In this document: positions 1 to 12,559 of the stretch, in pieces
How positions within the stretch are numbered: the stretch's first letter is position 1
Layout of the letters: each line of letters starts with the position of its first letter
Assembly: GCA_023515745.1 (NCBI GenBank)
Contig: JALECJ010000256.1
Location: 744,001-808,000, forward strand
Length of the DNA: 64,000 nucleotides
Origin: Amoeboaphelidium protococcarum
Lineage: Eukaryota; Aphelidiomycota; Aphelidea
Direction: 5' to 3'
Notes under the pieces: model-generated
Database searches by the model: none
The model's input: the letters and a program-made list of their open reading frames with translations, nothing else
Told to the model about the DNA's origin: nothing
Translations under genes and position numbers: made by a program

Positions 1-623
1 GCAATACTTGCGGGAGATTCCGCCAATCCGCTCTTTACCTTACCGCCAATAGCCTGGGCATTACCTTCGGAGAACACAATAAGCTGCTTGTTCTGTTATG
101 CCGAATTAATTTTGACAGCCTACTTAGTCAGGACATCGACACTTTCGACAGACATCTCCTCTGCAGAATTCTACCGATATCCTTAGCCAAACATCTGATT
201 AATCATAGGCGTCAACTACCTTCCAAGCGGACTATTCATAAAGGTTGATGGCAGTGAGGTTATCCGCGATGGTATACCTTTCCCAACCAGAAACTGACAC
301 ACCGTATCAGTGAAGTTGTTACAATTGTTATTGAGGAGGTGATATTTATCGGCTGTCCACACATTACGCAATTCGTTCAGATAATCTGTGAATGTATCAG
401 CATCTATATGGGTTTCGCCCATGTCCACAACCTCTATAGGCCTTCCATGCGGCGATGAGTAAGGCCGACTATTACTGATGCCACCGCCGAACCACCACTC
501 GGTATTGAACACGACCACGCTGGTATGATAGATTGCATCCACTTAAGTTCCCATATAAGCCATACTCATTTATCTAGCCAATCCCATCGATAAATCATAC
601 ACAAACAATTACACTTTTGTCAT
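1..623 (-). CDS. DeSI-1/PPPDE-family deSUMOylating isopeptidase, partial at the window edge
   Basis: The start ATG is at 623-621 and the frame runs off the left edge, so the C-terminus is missing. Residues 1-140 match the PPPDE (DeSI) cysteine peptidase fold: a VYDLS-GLAR start, then AIYHTSVVVF with the catalytic His, FGGGI, and NNNCNNFT with the catalytic Cys. This family removes SUMO or ubiquitin-like modifiers from proteins in cytosol or nucleus. After the peptidase domain the frame continues in Gln-rich sequence, with several TAA/TAG codons read as Gln, for at least 65 residues. That suggests a C-terminal extension; PPPDE-thioredoxin-PUL fusions are known, but no second domain can be identified here. 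It is divergent from the REC8 gene, with start codons about 250 bp apart. Family call is confident; the full architecture is unknown. Confidence 0.85.
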
Positions 624-871
624 ATTTTGATGTTATATAGTGGAAGATGCATTACTTAATGTGACAGCGAATGACGACACTTTGCCGATGGACGAAAAAG
701 ATGATGATGAGATTCGCAGTTTCGCGTCTCAATTACGGCGAATCAGTTTCCTGTTTCGGCTATTAAAGTGATTTGAAACAGATCCCTTATGATTAGAAAC
801 TCCTACACTGGCTGATCTTGATTTCCAAAGTATGCTATCAATTCCAACTTGGATAATCACTTCACATTATA

Positions 872-2614
872 ATGTTCTACTCTGTCGACTTCTTGGGAAA
901 GAATACTGGTCACAATATTGGTTTAATATGGCTTGCTGCATGTAATTCTCGTTCCAAGAAGAAGGATTACGTTCACGTTGATCTCAAGGACGCGTGCTCT
1001 TATGTAAGTCACCCGCCTGAACCTCTGGCACTGCGTCTCTCTGGCACCTTGATGTATGGTATATCTCGTGTCTATCAACTACAGGTTCAATACTTCCAAA
1101 ACGATGTCCAGACTACATTGCAGACTATGCGCAAAACGTTTTACAATGTGGATATTGTTTAGACGTTGGTGGTGCCTCAAGCCAAGTTTGACGCGATCAC
1201 GCACGGGGGCATTTCTATTCCTCAAACAACGTTTCACAATTTCAACTCTGACCAAGATGCTCCCAGTGGTCTGATATCCTCAAATGGAAATGCTAACTTG
1301 GAAGGATTCGGTTGGCTCAAGCGTCATGACTAGCTGGTTTAGTTTACGTAAGGGGCAGGTGATGCTGCGGCTACTGAAGTTGAGATAGCACGTTTCGCAA
1401 AGCCTAAATCTGTGGCAGCTTACTCTTCCGACAGAGATTCGACATTGCTGAAGGAAGATGAACTGTCTGCCATGTCTCTGCCGCATTCAATAGCGATGAT
1501 TAGCGGTTCTGGTGCCGGTAATTACTCTGTCTATTCTGACAACTTCTTGGACAAGTTTTAGCTTGACGTTGGATCCATTGCTCAGAGTGCTACGTTTGGT
1601 CGTCTATCGAATGACGATCAGCCTTCTGTGTCAAACTTTGATAATTACATGATTGAGAGTTTCAAAAACTCTGTCCTTGAAAGTGCTTCCAAGGTGTCCT
1701 CCGCCACTAAACGTTCGCCTGCTGTTTTTCCGGTTGAATAGTTACACGTCGAACCTGGACATGAACAAAAAGTTAAGAAGGCCAAAGTTGTCAGGAAGAA
1801 GATTATTGGACTGGACAAGCACATTGAACTCAACATTGGTGATTTTCATGTTGTACGTTAAGGATTCACTACTAACCGCCTGTTTAAGTGTTTAACTACA
1901 TTACGTTCTGGTTTACCTGCTGGCAAATTGGCTGAGTTTGATGTCTCATCTAGACTCCCTGACATTAATATGGATCAGATGAATAACCAAGAGTCTCACA
2001 ATCGTCAGTCGGATTTTCAGATTGACTATAATGTACCTCTTCATTCAGAAGAAGTTGAAAATGTGCGCAATGCAGGACATTAAGGTAGTAGCGTTGTACA
2101 TGAGTAAAGCCGCGCGCCGTGGTATTCTGTGGGGGCTGATTCTTATGGCTCTATTTAATTAGGCAATGAAGTCCGCCGCCATGAAGTCACCGATATCAGC
2201 TCTATCCCGGTGTCGACACTTACCGGATATAGTGACGCGCTGTAGCAAAAGCAATTAGGAAGTAAGAAGAATTCAGTGTCATCTAATCAATCTAAATACT
2301 CTTCTGGTGGAAGTACTTTGCTGAATATGGCTGGCGGACCATTGTCGTTCGACGTCTCTTACGTTCAGTCCTTTAGCAATGGGTAGCAGAGTTCGCTTGA
2401 CGAAGGAGCTCTAAGATTCCGAGCTTATGCATATGACATAATTCAGAACTCTGACAATACGCGTCTGACTGACTTTCTGCCCGTCAATCCTGCTCGTGAA
2501 GTCGTGGCTGAGGTTTTTTACAACCTTCTGATGATTAAGACGCGTGGAGAGTTTGAACTGGATTAGTATACTCCATATTGTGACATTCACGTCTCTATCG
2601 CCGGATCCCAATGA
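872..2614 (+). CDS. REC8: REC8/RAD21-family kleisin, most like REC8 (meiotic cohesin)
   Basis: Single frame of 580 aa ending at TGA 2612-2614, with TAA/TAG read as Gln. The N-terminus (MFYSVDFL, then TG....IGLIWLAAC, then PLALRLSGTLMYGISRVY) is the kleisin N-terminal helical domain that binds SMC3. The C-terminus (AEVFYNLLMIKTRGEFELDQ) is the winged-helix domain that binds SMC1. The TG insertion before IWLAA and the RVYxxQxQY pattern are closer to REC8 than to RAD21, so a meiotic cohesin subunit is preferred. The middle is Ser- and acidic-rich, as expected for a separase-cleaved linker. No intron is needed. The alternative is the mitotic paralog RAD21/SCC1. Confidence 0.85.
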
Positions 2615-2871
2615 TTAATGTTGATTTACATCATGCTTCAATGTAAATAATGATATATTGTGTTTAAAGACTCTTGATTTTACTTTTGAAAGTTTAGATT
2701 GCGTCTTGACAACAACGAATGCTGAGACATTAGACACTTGCTCAGCTCGTTGTCAAGTGCACGCAACACTTAGCAACCAACTTTCCATAGAGTTTCAACT
2801 GTTTGAACCAATTTTGGTATAGAAAGTACTATTAGTTGAGCAAAATTAAGTGTTAATAAAAATATTTATTT

Positions 2872-5676
2872 ATGGACTGCTCAGATTGTAAAGGCCATGG
2901 TCGGCTTCATACGGCAGATGCATTTGCGCATGAAAATGAAAACTGTTTATGGTGCGAAGATTGTCCCAAATGCAATGGCTAAGGGAAGCTGTAGAAAGGA
3001 GGTGATAATCAAGGCGTTGTTATTCCAGATGTGCTATTATTGAGCATTGCAGTGGAAAGTGCTACCGAATAGAGTTAAGATTAATCTTCTAAATCTCCAG
3101 ACTCTGCAACTTAAGATAATTTAGTGATAAATTCTAGATCTAATCAGGACTCTATTCCACAACTGGTTTAATCTCCCGTCTCTGCCATCGCCGTTGTAAG
3201 TCCTATTGATTAAACTCCGACACTGGAATAATAATAGCAGACCACCAAGCCAGTTAGTGTTCAAATATAATCAACGTCTAGTGCGGCTCAATAATCTAAT
3301 GAAATCGTACCAGCATAAAAGACATCCACTGCGCGTCCTAGTAGCAGTCTGAGTAAAGCTTAATCACATCGATCATCATTGAAGTCCACGCTCTCACAAA
3401 AATCATCAAGTGGAAGTTCATTTGCTGCAGCTCTCCGTAAAATGAATAATTCTAGTTACGCGCTGACTGCTCTACAAAGGTTGTCCACTGATGAAGATCT
3501 GGATAATATTTCTTACGCTGATGAGTAAGAGCTTTGGATTTTGGAGACTGCAATGTAGTTGAAGCATATATCTCCTACTTATTAGCCTGGTTTTTATTAG
3601 CTCTTCAATTTAGCTAGATACAACTCTTAATCTCATGAAGGCTATGAAATGGCTCTTGCTATACGTGAATTTGTCATAAAGTCTGGTGGTAAAGAAGCGA
3701 CAATGAACCGTGAAGATAATAAGCCTGACTTATAAAATGCATCATCTTCTATAAACAATCAGCATAAAGTTCCGGATAGCTATCAGCTAAAAGCCCCAAC
3801 TGATGCACATCCGCCATCCACTGTTCAAATGGAACTTAATGCTGATAAGTCTGTAAAGTAAATATTTACTGCCAGTGAGAGTGATTTGATGAACCACTTG
3901 CTCAATCCTCGACGCGAAGATAAAGTTACTCTGGAAGTATTTCTCAAGGTTTATCGATTTTTTATGACTCCTCATAAGCTTCTAGATTATGTTATTGCAT
4001 ACTTTAGAGTAGTACCTGCGCCATCAGTCCAGGACATGACGTTGAAATCTCAGCCAAGATCTGCCAATAATCCTTCCAGTCGGATGTCCATATCTGGTAA
4101 TGCTGGTAACTCTGGCCCAAGGATGTCTATTAGCAAGGGAGACAATTAGCAGCAGGTGCTTGATGACTTGTAGCAAAATAATGGTAGCAATACAAGGAAG
4201 CAAGAATCTGTGCTGAATGAGCGCGAGCAAAAGAGATTGTGGGAGCAGTAATAGAAGCAGAGAGCTCAATACTTCGAAAAGCACATTCCAGAGGTACGAG
4301 CTAATGCTATACGCTTCCTATTGAAATGGATTCAAAGTAACTGGCATGAATTCGCAGAAGATCCGACACTTTTGTAGAGAGTAAATGACTTTGCCCAAAA
4401 CTTGGAATCTGGCACGTCGAATGATTCTGACGCGTTCTATTCAGAAGCTCTTATCGTGAAAGAGGCTCTCAGAAATAGATAACTTGAGCTTACATCTGCC
4501 AATGCTCTGCAGTAGAGGATACTTGCCGAGTATGTGAAATGTATTGAAATGCCGATCAAGGACACAATATCCTCCACTAATGAGCTGCAGTTGTTCAGGC
4601 ATCAGTGGAACTATCACAATGTTCTGGAGAGATATGATCCTCTGCAGTTTGCCGAGTATCTGACACTATTAGAGGAAGAGTAGTGGAAACTTGTGCATTT
4701 GAACACATTCTCTTATCTATCAGTGCTGTTCGTATAGAAGGATGAGTAAATAGCACAATTCGAGTCCAACTTTCGTACCATATCAGGACATCCGTTGAAT
4801 CTCTTGGACAAATACTGTTAATGGTAATCTATGCTAAGCTTTTGGACTTCTACAATTGTGTTTGCCGGAGAAAATGCTCAAGTTCGAGCACAGAGAATAT
4901 CGAGTCTTGTAAAGGTAGCCTCATGCTGTAAGCAGCTTTGCAATTATGCTACAGCCTCAAGCATTCTGGTGGGCATCGTTAATTCTAATGTGTTCCAACT
5001 ACATAGTACACTTCGGTGTATTAAGAAATCATCATATGATCAACTGCAGGACCTGGTGTAATTTTTCGATATGGACATTGCTGGCAGTTACAAGTAGTTC
5101 GACGCGTATCAAGCCGAGTTGATGAAGGCCACACCACCTTACATTCCATATCTGCTGCCTGCAGTGCTGTAGTTGAGGATGATTGTCAATTTGAAAATGA
5201 AAGGCAAGTCAAAATACGTCCCTTTCAGTGCATTCTCGGATATCTACAATCACAGTAGGAAGTTCTTTGATCATCAGTCATGCGGATATAAAAATTTTGC
5301 CAAGCTCCAATCTCAGCATTCTCCATCACATGGATAGAATGGGAAGTCTAATAGTGATAATGGCAATGGCCCAGCTGCTTCTTCTTCTCCTCATAGAAAG
5401 TCTGATAGAACGCCATTGACAGAGAAATCTCATCGTGTCTCTTTGAAGCGGAAAACCTCCTCCTATATCTCCATAGACGATGTCAAAGTCTCTGAATCTA
5501 CTGGAGCAGTCGATTTTCTGAGGTAATACTTTGGCTACCTGTGTGCCCATCTCTCGAGGTATCAAGATTGTGATAATGAAGTGGAGAAGTGTGGTCAGAA
5601 GATGAATGTTTTACTACAGGATAAGTCTTACGGCAGATTAGCTGATCTCATACACGCAGAAGAATAGTAGTAGTGA
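2872..5676 (+). CDS. Ras guanine nucleotide exchange factor (RasGEF_N plus CDC25 domain)
   Basis: Frame of 934 aa from ATG 2872 to TGA 5674-5676, very rich in TAA/TAG-encoded Gln. The first 40 residues carry paired CxxC/CxxCxGxG motifs resembling a small zinc ribbon. A long Ser/Gln-rich low-complexity stretch follows. From about residue 339 a RasGEF N-terminal domain begins (VTLEVFLKVYRFFMTPHKLLDYV), interrupted by a Gln/Asn/Ser insert and resuming near FLLKWIQSNWHEF. The catalytic CDC25-homology domain covers about residues 590-815, with FAEYLTLLEEEQWK, the helix VASCCKQLCNYATASSILVG and the end of the domain YNHSRKFF. It should activate a Ras-like GTPase at a membrane. It converges on the DDHD phospholipase gene, with 94 bp between the two stops. 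Confidence 0.9.
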
Positions 5677-5770
5677 GAGTGACTACTGCTTGTAGACTTG
5701 AATGAATGTATAGACATAATATATGAACAAATTTAAAATAAAGACTAGCAGTTTTAGTAGTATATTTACA

Positions 5771-7632
5771 TCACTAATTTCTGTGGAAGCTATTTATAAT
5801 GTGAAATGCGACATCCTTGTTACTCCAGTAAGAGAAGTGAGCAGGTAGACCAGCAATGTATTCATGAGACACATTCTCTAGCAGATTAATTCTCAGAACG
5901 AAATCAGTCCTTTTAACGTCCGGGACTTCTGATTACTTTTAGCCTGTCTCTTCTTAATCCGTATACGTAGGCTCTTCAGATTCAGTTTCATTAATAAGAT
6001 CCTCAGCGTGCAGAGATGCAACCGTGGAATCCTCAACTTCAACATTATCGCGAGCGCTCTGCCTCATGACACTGAGAATACTCTGTGCAAATTACTACGC
6101 AACATTAGTGGTGGTGTCTAATAGCTATTATCCACGTCCTCTGTGCATATTATTCTCATACTCAGACTCCAACTCAGATTCCCACTTTTCTTCTTCAGCA
6201 AGAACCTCCCCCTCTGTAAGAGGGTGGCTAGCAGAAGGTTTAGCAGATGGTTAAACTTCAGTGATGGAGTCTCCTCGTAGCCGATTCTGATTAGAATTTT
6301 GCTACTATTCCAATTCGACAGACGACGATGAACGTCTTAACCGCTTGCTTAACCTAGTAGAGTATTAATGACGGCGGCGGTGATCATTAGATTAGTCAAC
6401 ATGTGCAATCCTAACTCGTTTAGTTCTATCAGTCTGCACAGATGAGCCCTCTCGAGTCATCAAAGCATCAGCCAAATTCAACTCTGCATTAGGTGTCTAA
6501 AATGTGTCAGATATACTCAATCCACCCAGCCAGTGCATGTATCCAAACATCGTGTACATGAGCTCCTTGGCAGAATTGAAAACATCACCATTCATTGTTG
6601 ATCGCAGCGCACTGTTGGCAATAATTTCACCCAGCCTTGGTATGCTCAACACTGGCAGTCTTACCTGACTGAAATCGGGTAATAGTGGCACTACCAAATC
6701 ATTATACTATCCTTTCAGATACAACTAGAACTTGCGACTGTTAAAATGATCGACAAGGACAGGCTCAATATCAGCAAAACGGGAGTCTACCAACGGCTCA
6801 AATCTATACGCTAGCGGATCGTATGGATGGAAAATGTTATTATATACAATTCCATCAGGAAGTCCATAAGTGGAAGGATACTGCGTCCTCATGACCAACA
6901 TTGCAGCTAATGGGCAACCAAGTGTGACAAATGCCGATGGTTTAACACAAAGCTATTGATCCAACTGAGGATTGTACATACTTTCAAGTCCTTCTTTATT
7001 AGCACAACTATCGACATCCTCATTATCCTGATCAAAAAACTGATACTAGCGACATAGAATATCATAGCCTATAATTCCACCAAGAGAATGTCCCAACAGT
7101 ATAATTTTGCCATTAAAGTCAGGGATCTTTTGTAGAAGAGTCTAATAGTGCTGATTGATTTACTCGACACAAAATTCATAGATTGCTTTGCCATGAGTCT
7201 TTGTAGTAAAGTACACAATATCGCCCAGATAATCATTATTTATGATGCGCATCAGCGGGACAGTTGGCAAAGTGATCAATCGCATCCGCTTATCAACAGT
7301 ATCCAAATCGTGCATCTTCTAATGCCACTCAATAGGTACAAAGTGAATCTTGTTATCAATCAACAGGTCCTGACTAGCATTATCCAACTTATGCTCGTAA
7401 TTGATCGCTGTCAAAATCTCATTAGCATTACTCTTCAGGATGCCAATATTTGTAAAGTACTTGTGTTATCGCTATCCCATTCCTACACAAAAATTCGAGG
7501 TTGAACCATTCGGCTATACTTCACAATCGAATTGAGCTTACCATGGATGATGTATATTATGGTATCATTCTTCTTGATATCTTCCCATGAAGGAGCCGGA
7601 TTAGGTGGACAATTTTTTGTAGTAGCAGACAT
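5771..7632 (-). CDS. DDHD-domain phosphatidic acid-preferring phospholipase A1 (DDHD1/2-like)
   Basis: Two exons on the minus strand: 7632-7542 and 7482-5771, 600 aa. The intron 7541-7483 (59 nt, GTAAGC...TGTAG) was placed because unspliced reading hits TGA, while splicing restores the family motif IIHGMGQ. The lipase serine motif GHSLGG lies in KIILLGHSLGGIIGYDIL. It is preceded by the family's TLP....MRIINNDYLGDIVYF and followed by LGCPLAAMLVMR and the DDHD-type segment NIFHPYDPLAYRFEPL. A Ser/Gln-rich acidic insert splits the DDHD region, whose C-terminal part (DFVLRINLLE...HFSYWSNKDVAFHII) is recognisable. This family hydrolyses phosphatidic acid and other phospholipids on Golgi or ER membranes. 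Confidence 0.9.
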
Positions 7633-7999
7633 TGTATGAATTATGTTTCAAGGCAAAGAAAGATACGAAATTTCACACTTGAAAAGAAAAACAAATATGA
7701 TTGATTGATTGTTCGAGAGCCGACCTTGTTAGTCATTGAATCAAGCGGTAGTTGTAGACTTCGAACCAAACGGTCGGAATACAAGTATCATGACGCGATT
7801 TTCACCTTTGACCCCTGAATTAGTATATGTTTCAAAAAGACAGCTAAATGAAGAATTAAAATTGATTCAGTATTAGAATTGTAAATGTATTTATGTACTT
7901 CATCACTGAATAAAGCAATTAATGTTTTCACTATAATGATTGATCCAACTTACTGAGAATCACAATGGACACCATGAGGAAATGCGGAGAGAACGGTGA
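7633..7999. other. Intergenic stretch
   Basis: Upstream of the DDHD gene and beyond the 3' end of the next minus-strand gene. It contains a short TGATTGATTGATTG microsatellite near 7700. No gene, RNA or repeat family is recognised. Confidence 0.4.
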
Positions 8000-8908
8000 T
8001 CATAATCTGGAGACAGAGTTAGTGGAGAGACCAATTTTACCGCGATATGTGCGGCCATTAATAACGACTTGTTCATTTTAATGCAACCAGGAGAACATTA
8101 CGCTATTTTCGCTGTGAATTGAATACTCTTCTTATACACCGGCAGCGTTGTGCATCATTATGCGAGTGTCGACTGGTAGGAAACAAGCCCACACGTCAGC
8201 TGATTGAAAATAGTTTTCCCCATACCTCTCAATTATATCCCAGGCCTAATGAGGTAAGTGGCATCCGTAATCACCCAAAGTTTTATACGCCTCCACAACG
8301 TTATTGTCAGGATCTACATTGGCCACGTAGTAGTAGCCATTGCCGCGATATCCACAAACATCTATGATATCACCGACACGGCAAGACTTCTTTACAGAGT
8401 TAATCAACCCATTCAAGACTTCTGGGCTAGGCCTAAAAATTATCGATGATAATATCGACTCAAAATCAGATCTTTGACGAAGCTCATCCGCGTCTGGCTA
8501 TGAATGATCAGCTCTCATTCGCGCTATTCTCTCTCTATACTCTCCAATGGACACAGCCTAATTAATCATGCAATGCTACTAATCGTAAGTCTCAATCAGA
8601 TTATCGAAATTTAAGATTTCACCAAAGGTAAAGCGAGGATATTCGCTAAAGTCCGTATCTTCTTAGTGGACATTTTCATCACCCTCAGTATCGTGTAGAT
8701 GCATTGTTTCAATGCCCTCAATAGGCAGAGTGTGACTAACCGACTGTCTAGGTGGACGCGGACGAGTAAAATGTCTGTTGACGCGTCTCGGGGTCCTTAA
8801 AATCACATCCATGTTATCGCGCAATAGATTATCATTTTCCATCACACAACGCAGATCATGCACTACGCAGAGGCGGTCCAGTTTCTTTGGTCTATGTATC
8901 AAACCCAT
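8000..8908 (-). CDS. Hypothetical protein, 302 aa
   Basis: Open frame from ATG 8908 to TGA 8002-8000 with codon choice like its neighbours and scattered TAA/TAG read as Gln. The product is hydrophilic, has no signal peptide or membrane segment, and has a basic N-terminal third followed by an acidic stretch. A compact C-terminal region has a beta-rich pattern (GDIIDVCGYRGNGYYYVANVD). No family was recognised. It is taken as real because the frame is long, uses varied residues and lies in a gap between two recognised minus-strand genes. Confidence 0.6.
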
Positions 8909-9050
8909 ATTACTATTTTGTTTTACTTTGTCGATAATAGAAAATCAGAAATGAAAGAATAAGATGATCAGATAGTGTGAAGTGTTACCGTGCATCGATT
9001 GGATTAATTGTCTCGCTGTCCAATCCGGTGCTTCTATTGAGCACGATGTT

Positions 9051-11582
9051 TCATACTGTAACTGTTATGTAACCGCATCTGTACTAGCTGTAACAACCAA
9101 GACCAAAACAAAGAGTAAGCGAAATTAAGAGAGCACGAGTAAGGAAATGGTAGTTCGTTTAATACACGCTTTGATACTTGGCAGGTAGTTCCTCTGTAAG
9201 GTAGTACTTGACAATTTTCTCAGACAACGGGTGCACCTCCTTCATAAGAGATACATCGGGCAACACGGGAAACTGCAGAATTTCTTCACTCAATATTTTG
9301 AGTTCAGAGAAATCCATAACGTCAGGATCGGAATCTTTGAAATTTGGAGTAGCCGGTGCAGACATAGAGCGCTTATTCTACCCCATTTCGTTAACTTGAA
9401 CTCGAGCAATGGCGCTCTTACGAGATCCGGCAGGAGAATCTTCAGGACCGCCGCCACTGAGAGCAGACGATCGACCGCGCTATGGAAATGGTAAAGTTCC
9501 ATTCTTCTTCACCTGGTCTTGGGATGGCGATGCTTGATCAGACTTCTTCTTGATGCCAAACAGTTTACCTGCAGATTCAAACACGCCAGTAGAAGCAGCT
9601 TTTTTGTGACCCTTCTTGAAATCTTGACCCTCAGAACCACTCTTGTCAGTGGTAAGAACTTGGCTGGACTACGCGCTAGACTCTGATGGCACGGACGGCA
9701 CAACACCACATTACGCGCAATCTTCGCCCACTAGGAGGCCAGTCTAACACCGGAGCTCCTTATCAACTCTATCCATCAGTCCGTAAAACTCTGGACGTGA
9801 ACAAATATTCAGCACTATAGACTTCTCTCTCAACAGGATCAATTTAGGATGTAGCATCTTCTTCTGTTGCTTCGACATTGATTCATCGTACTAAAATTCG
9901 TCGACAATACCGTAATCGTTGTACTTTCCATTTTGAATAATACCAGATTCATTAACGGTGGCAATATAACTTTTCAACGCAGCCTCATCGTGCAGCATTT
10001 CTTCTTACAGAGTCTTATGCAACATTAATAGCTCTTTGTATGTCTACTTCCAAATGTAGTTCCAATACTTCTAATCAGAATTCGATGCAATTCTCTCATA
10101 TGGACTGACATTAAAATCAGCTAGTGCCTGAGTTGTAGCTGCGGCAGGAGCAAGGAGATCAGCCAGAGATAAGTTGCATGGTGTGCTGGCAAATGATTGA
10201 TTATGAGTAGAATCTGATTCATGAGTGATAGGGCGACAACCAGGTATAGGATACGCAATAGTGGTCTTACCTTGATCAACATAGAATTACCTTAACCAAT
10301 TGACACAAAATACTTCATACAAATTCCAGCCTCCCATCTTTTGAATCGCGTCTTCTACCAGATTGGCACTAGCTACAGTATGAGATGATGGTAACGGGCG
10401 CATAGTAGCTTCATTCATCCAATAAAATAGATCTTGTAATTCAATGACATCCAAAGTTTGAGGAAGGTACATTTTGGTCTAAATGAGATCCACTCTTTTA
10501 CGCATATCTTCCTCTTTGAAAGTATCTTCAGCCAACTGAAGCGCTATTTCAGCAATATTACCTTCGTTAGATTACTGCCCAGCCTACTTGGCTTTCAATA
10601 TTCTCTTAACTGGAATAGATTCCATGAAATGACGCGGTATCGAGTGACGGAGATAAGCTTGCAAAAGATCATTCATCCAACAGTCTCCGGGATCCTTCGT
10701 TCCAGCCCAAGCTATGATTCCAGTGTGAGCACTTCTAGCAGGCCCACAGCCTTTAACCATCTCCTTATACTTTGATCTGACAAAGAACTTTTGAGTGTTG
10801 CCAATTTCAGTTTGTGCGTTAATTATAGCCTACGGATTAATCTTGGACCTATGAGTCTATATGGCATCCTGGACTTGATTAATCAGCTGGACCATATCTT
10901 TCTACAACTTCTTGGCCTTAAGAAGAGCTTCAGCCTGGTCAAATGCTGGCTAAGGGCTTTGTTACACCAGAGTTGGCGCAGTAGGCAAATCTAAGGTATG
11001 ACTCTGAGTAACATCCGATTGCACACCAGATGACAAATCAGAAGATAATGATTACTGCATCAATATGCTCGTGGGTTGGTAACTCTGCTCATTGCCATCT
11101 TGATCAGCGACAATCGTGCTAGTTGGAGACAGTTCGACAGCATTACTCCTAAACTTGTTCTTCAAGCACTCTGATATAATTTCATTAAACTGCTAATACT
11201 TTACCGCAACCTCTTGAGCACTTTGATTGAACTTTTTCATTTCTGCGCCTGAAACATGAGCTCCCCGACCAAGCTTTGTTTCAAGTAACAGTCTGAGTGA
11301 CGTATATGCAGTGATATCGAGCGAGTACAGCTCATCATTCAACAGCGACAACTCTCGAATAGGATCATTGACATCGGTGCTCGGTGCTTTCTCACTCAAG
11401 TAGGCCAAGTCCTCATGGGATGAAGCATTCTCACTCTGCATCTACAGCCTTTGGGCGGCGCGCACAATTTCAGCCAACTCGCCCTCTCTCAGAGGCTACA
11501 AATGTAACGGCCCAGTTATCGACACCTCTTTCTCCTCCTTCTTTTACCTTTTATTCACAGTATTCTTCAACTTTAAAAACAT
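9051..11582 (-). CDS. Hypothetical protein, 843 aa, possible C-terminal membrane anchor
   Basis: One uninterrupted frame from ATG 11582 to TGA 9053-9051. The N-terminus is Lys/Glu-rich (KKEEKEV) and likely helical. Predicted helical segments and Gln/Ser-rich linkers alternate through the middle, including a Trp-containing patch near DLFYWMNEATMRPLP and another near KYWNYIWKQTYKELL. The last 30 residues contain a hydrophobic run (FLTRALLISLTLCFGLGCYS) that could be a tail anchor. No conserved domain was recognised. An intron near the 3' end could change the true terminus, so the anchor is uncertain. Confidence 0.6.
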
Positions 11583-11807
11583 TTTATGCTATCCAAATAG
11601 TGCTTTTCAAATGTGTAGTTAAATTAAAAGATTTCAGATGTGAAATAGATTAAATTGCCAAGTATAAAAATAGCCTCTTCACTCCCACACAACATACTTA
11701 ACTGTGTATTTTTATCTTCAAGCCTCTAATCAGGCGTCTATTAACTAAACAATAATGCCAAATAATGTAAAAATAGCCAATTAATTATTTATTTCAATAT
11801 TCATGTA

Positions 11808-12494
11808 TCATAGACGAGCCAGTGCCAACTCAGATTGCTATTATTCGTTAAAGTAACAAGGAAACAGCTCGTGTTTCTGATCTTCCGGTACTTCCTTACG
11901 CTGATCATCCTGACAGAAGGTGGGAACTTCGAAAACACGCTCGTCAATTGATTCCTGAGGCTCATAAATGACATAGTCATGCTGAGCTGAGAAACCGTTT
12001 TGATCCAATGGGGCAAATACACGCGTCAACTTTCTCTCAACCACAGACTCGTAGTAGAAATGGTCCATTTTATCCCAACGGTGAGATAAGACACCATTTA
12101 CAAATTCCAAGCCTTTATACTCACCATCCAATATCCAAGTAGGACTGATAATAGGGAAAGGTGAATCTAATTTGATACATTGTTGCGCGATTTTGTTGAA
12201 GATATAGATTGACTTTCCCTTGAAGAGCGTGCACGACGTGACACCCTCAATAGAGCACTGATTCAGCAGAGATTTCCTTGGATAATCATACCAACGCATT
12301 TCGCTTTGTACCTACTTAATATCTCCCTTCTGCTTTGTATGAGCAAGCACGCCATAGAATCTTTGAGCATATCCATGCGGAGTAACTGCAGCACCAGAGG
12401 AGTTTTATTCTTGTAGAATCACCTGGTCGGTATGAGGCAGTGAATGGTATTGACTGCTGAATGCCGCCAACAACAAAATACTACTGAACAACAT
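11808..12494 (-). CDS. Secreted At4g14100-like protein
   Basis: 228 aa from ATG 12494 to TGA 11810-11808. A clear signal peptide (MLFSSILLLAAFSS) is followed by a globular domain. The order of motifs (RWYDYP near the N-terminus, PTWILDGEYKGLEFVNG, then SHRWDKMDHFYYESVVERK, and a final EVPTFC) resembles the plant and protist family named after At4g14100, a secreted beta-rich family of unknown function. Gln is encoded by TAA/TAG in several places. It probably acts in the secretory pathway or outside the cell. The match is by motif order from memory, so moderate. Confidence 0.6.
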
Positions 12495-12559
12495 GATGCA
12501 ATATTAAGTGTAATTATTCAGATATTATAAAGTGAAGTAATATTTTATGGAAGAAGAGG

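Noticed and set aside
872-2614. Series of short standard-code ORFs as separate genes or a decayed pseudogene
   Set aside because: With TAA/TAG as Gln the fragments merge into one continuous kleisin frame. The same holds for RasGEF, NTE1, PRP22 and others.
7435-7632. A 66-aa gene ending at TGA 7437
   Set aside because: Splicing out 7541-7483 (GTAAGC...TGTAG) restores the DDHD-family IIHGMGQ motif and joins it to the downstream lipase frame.
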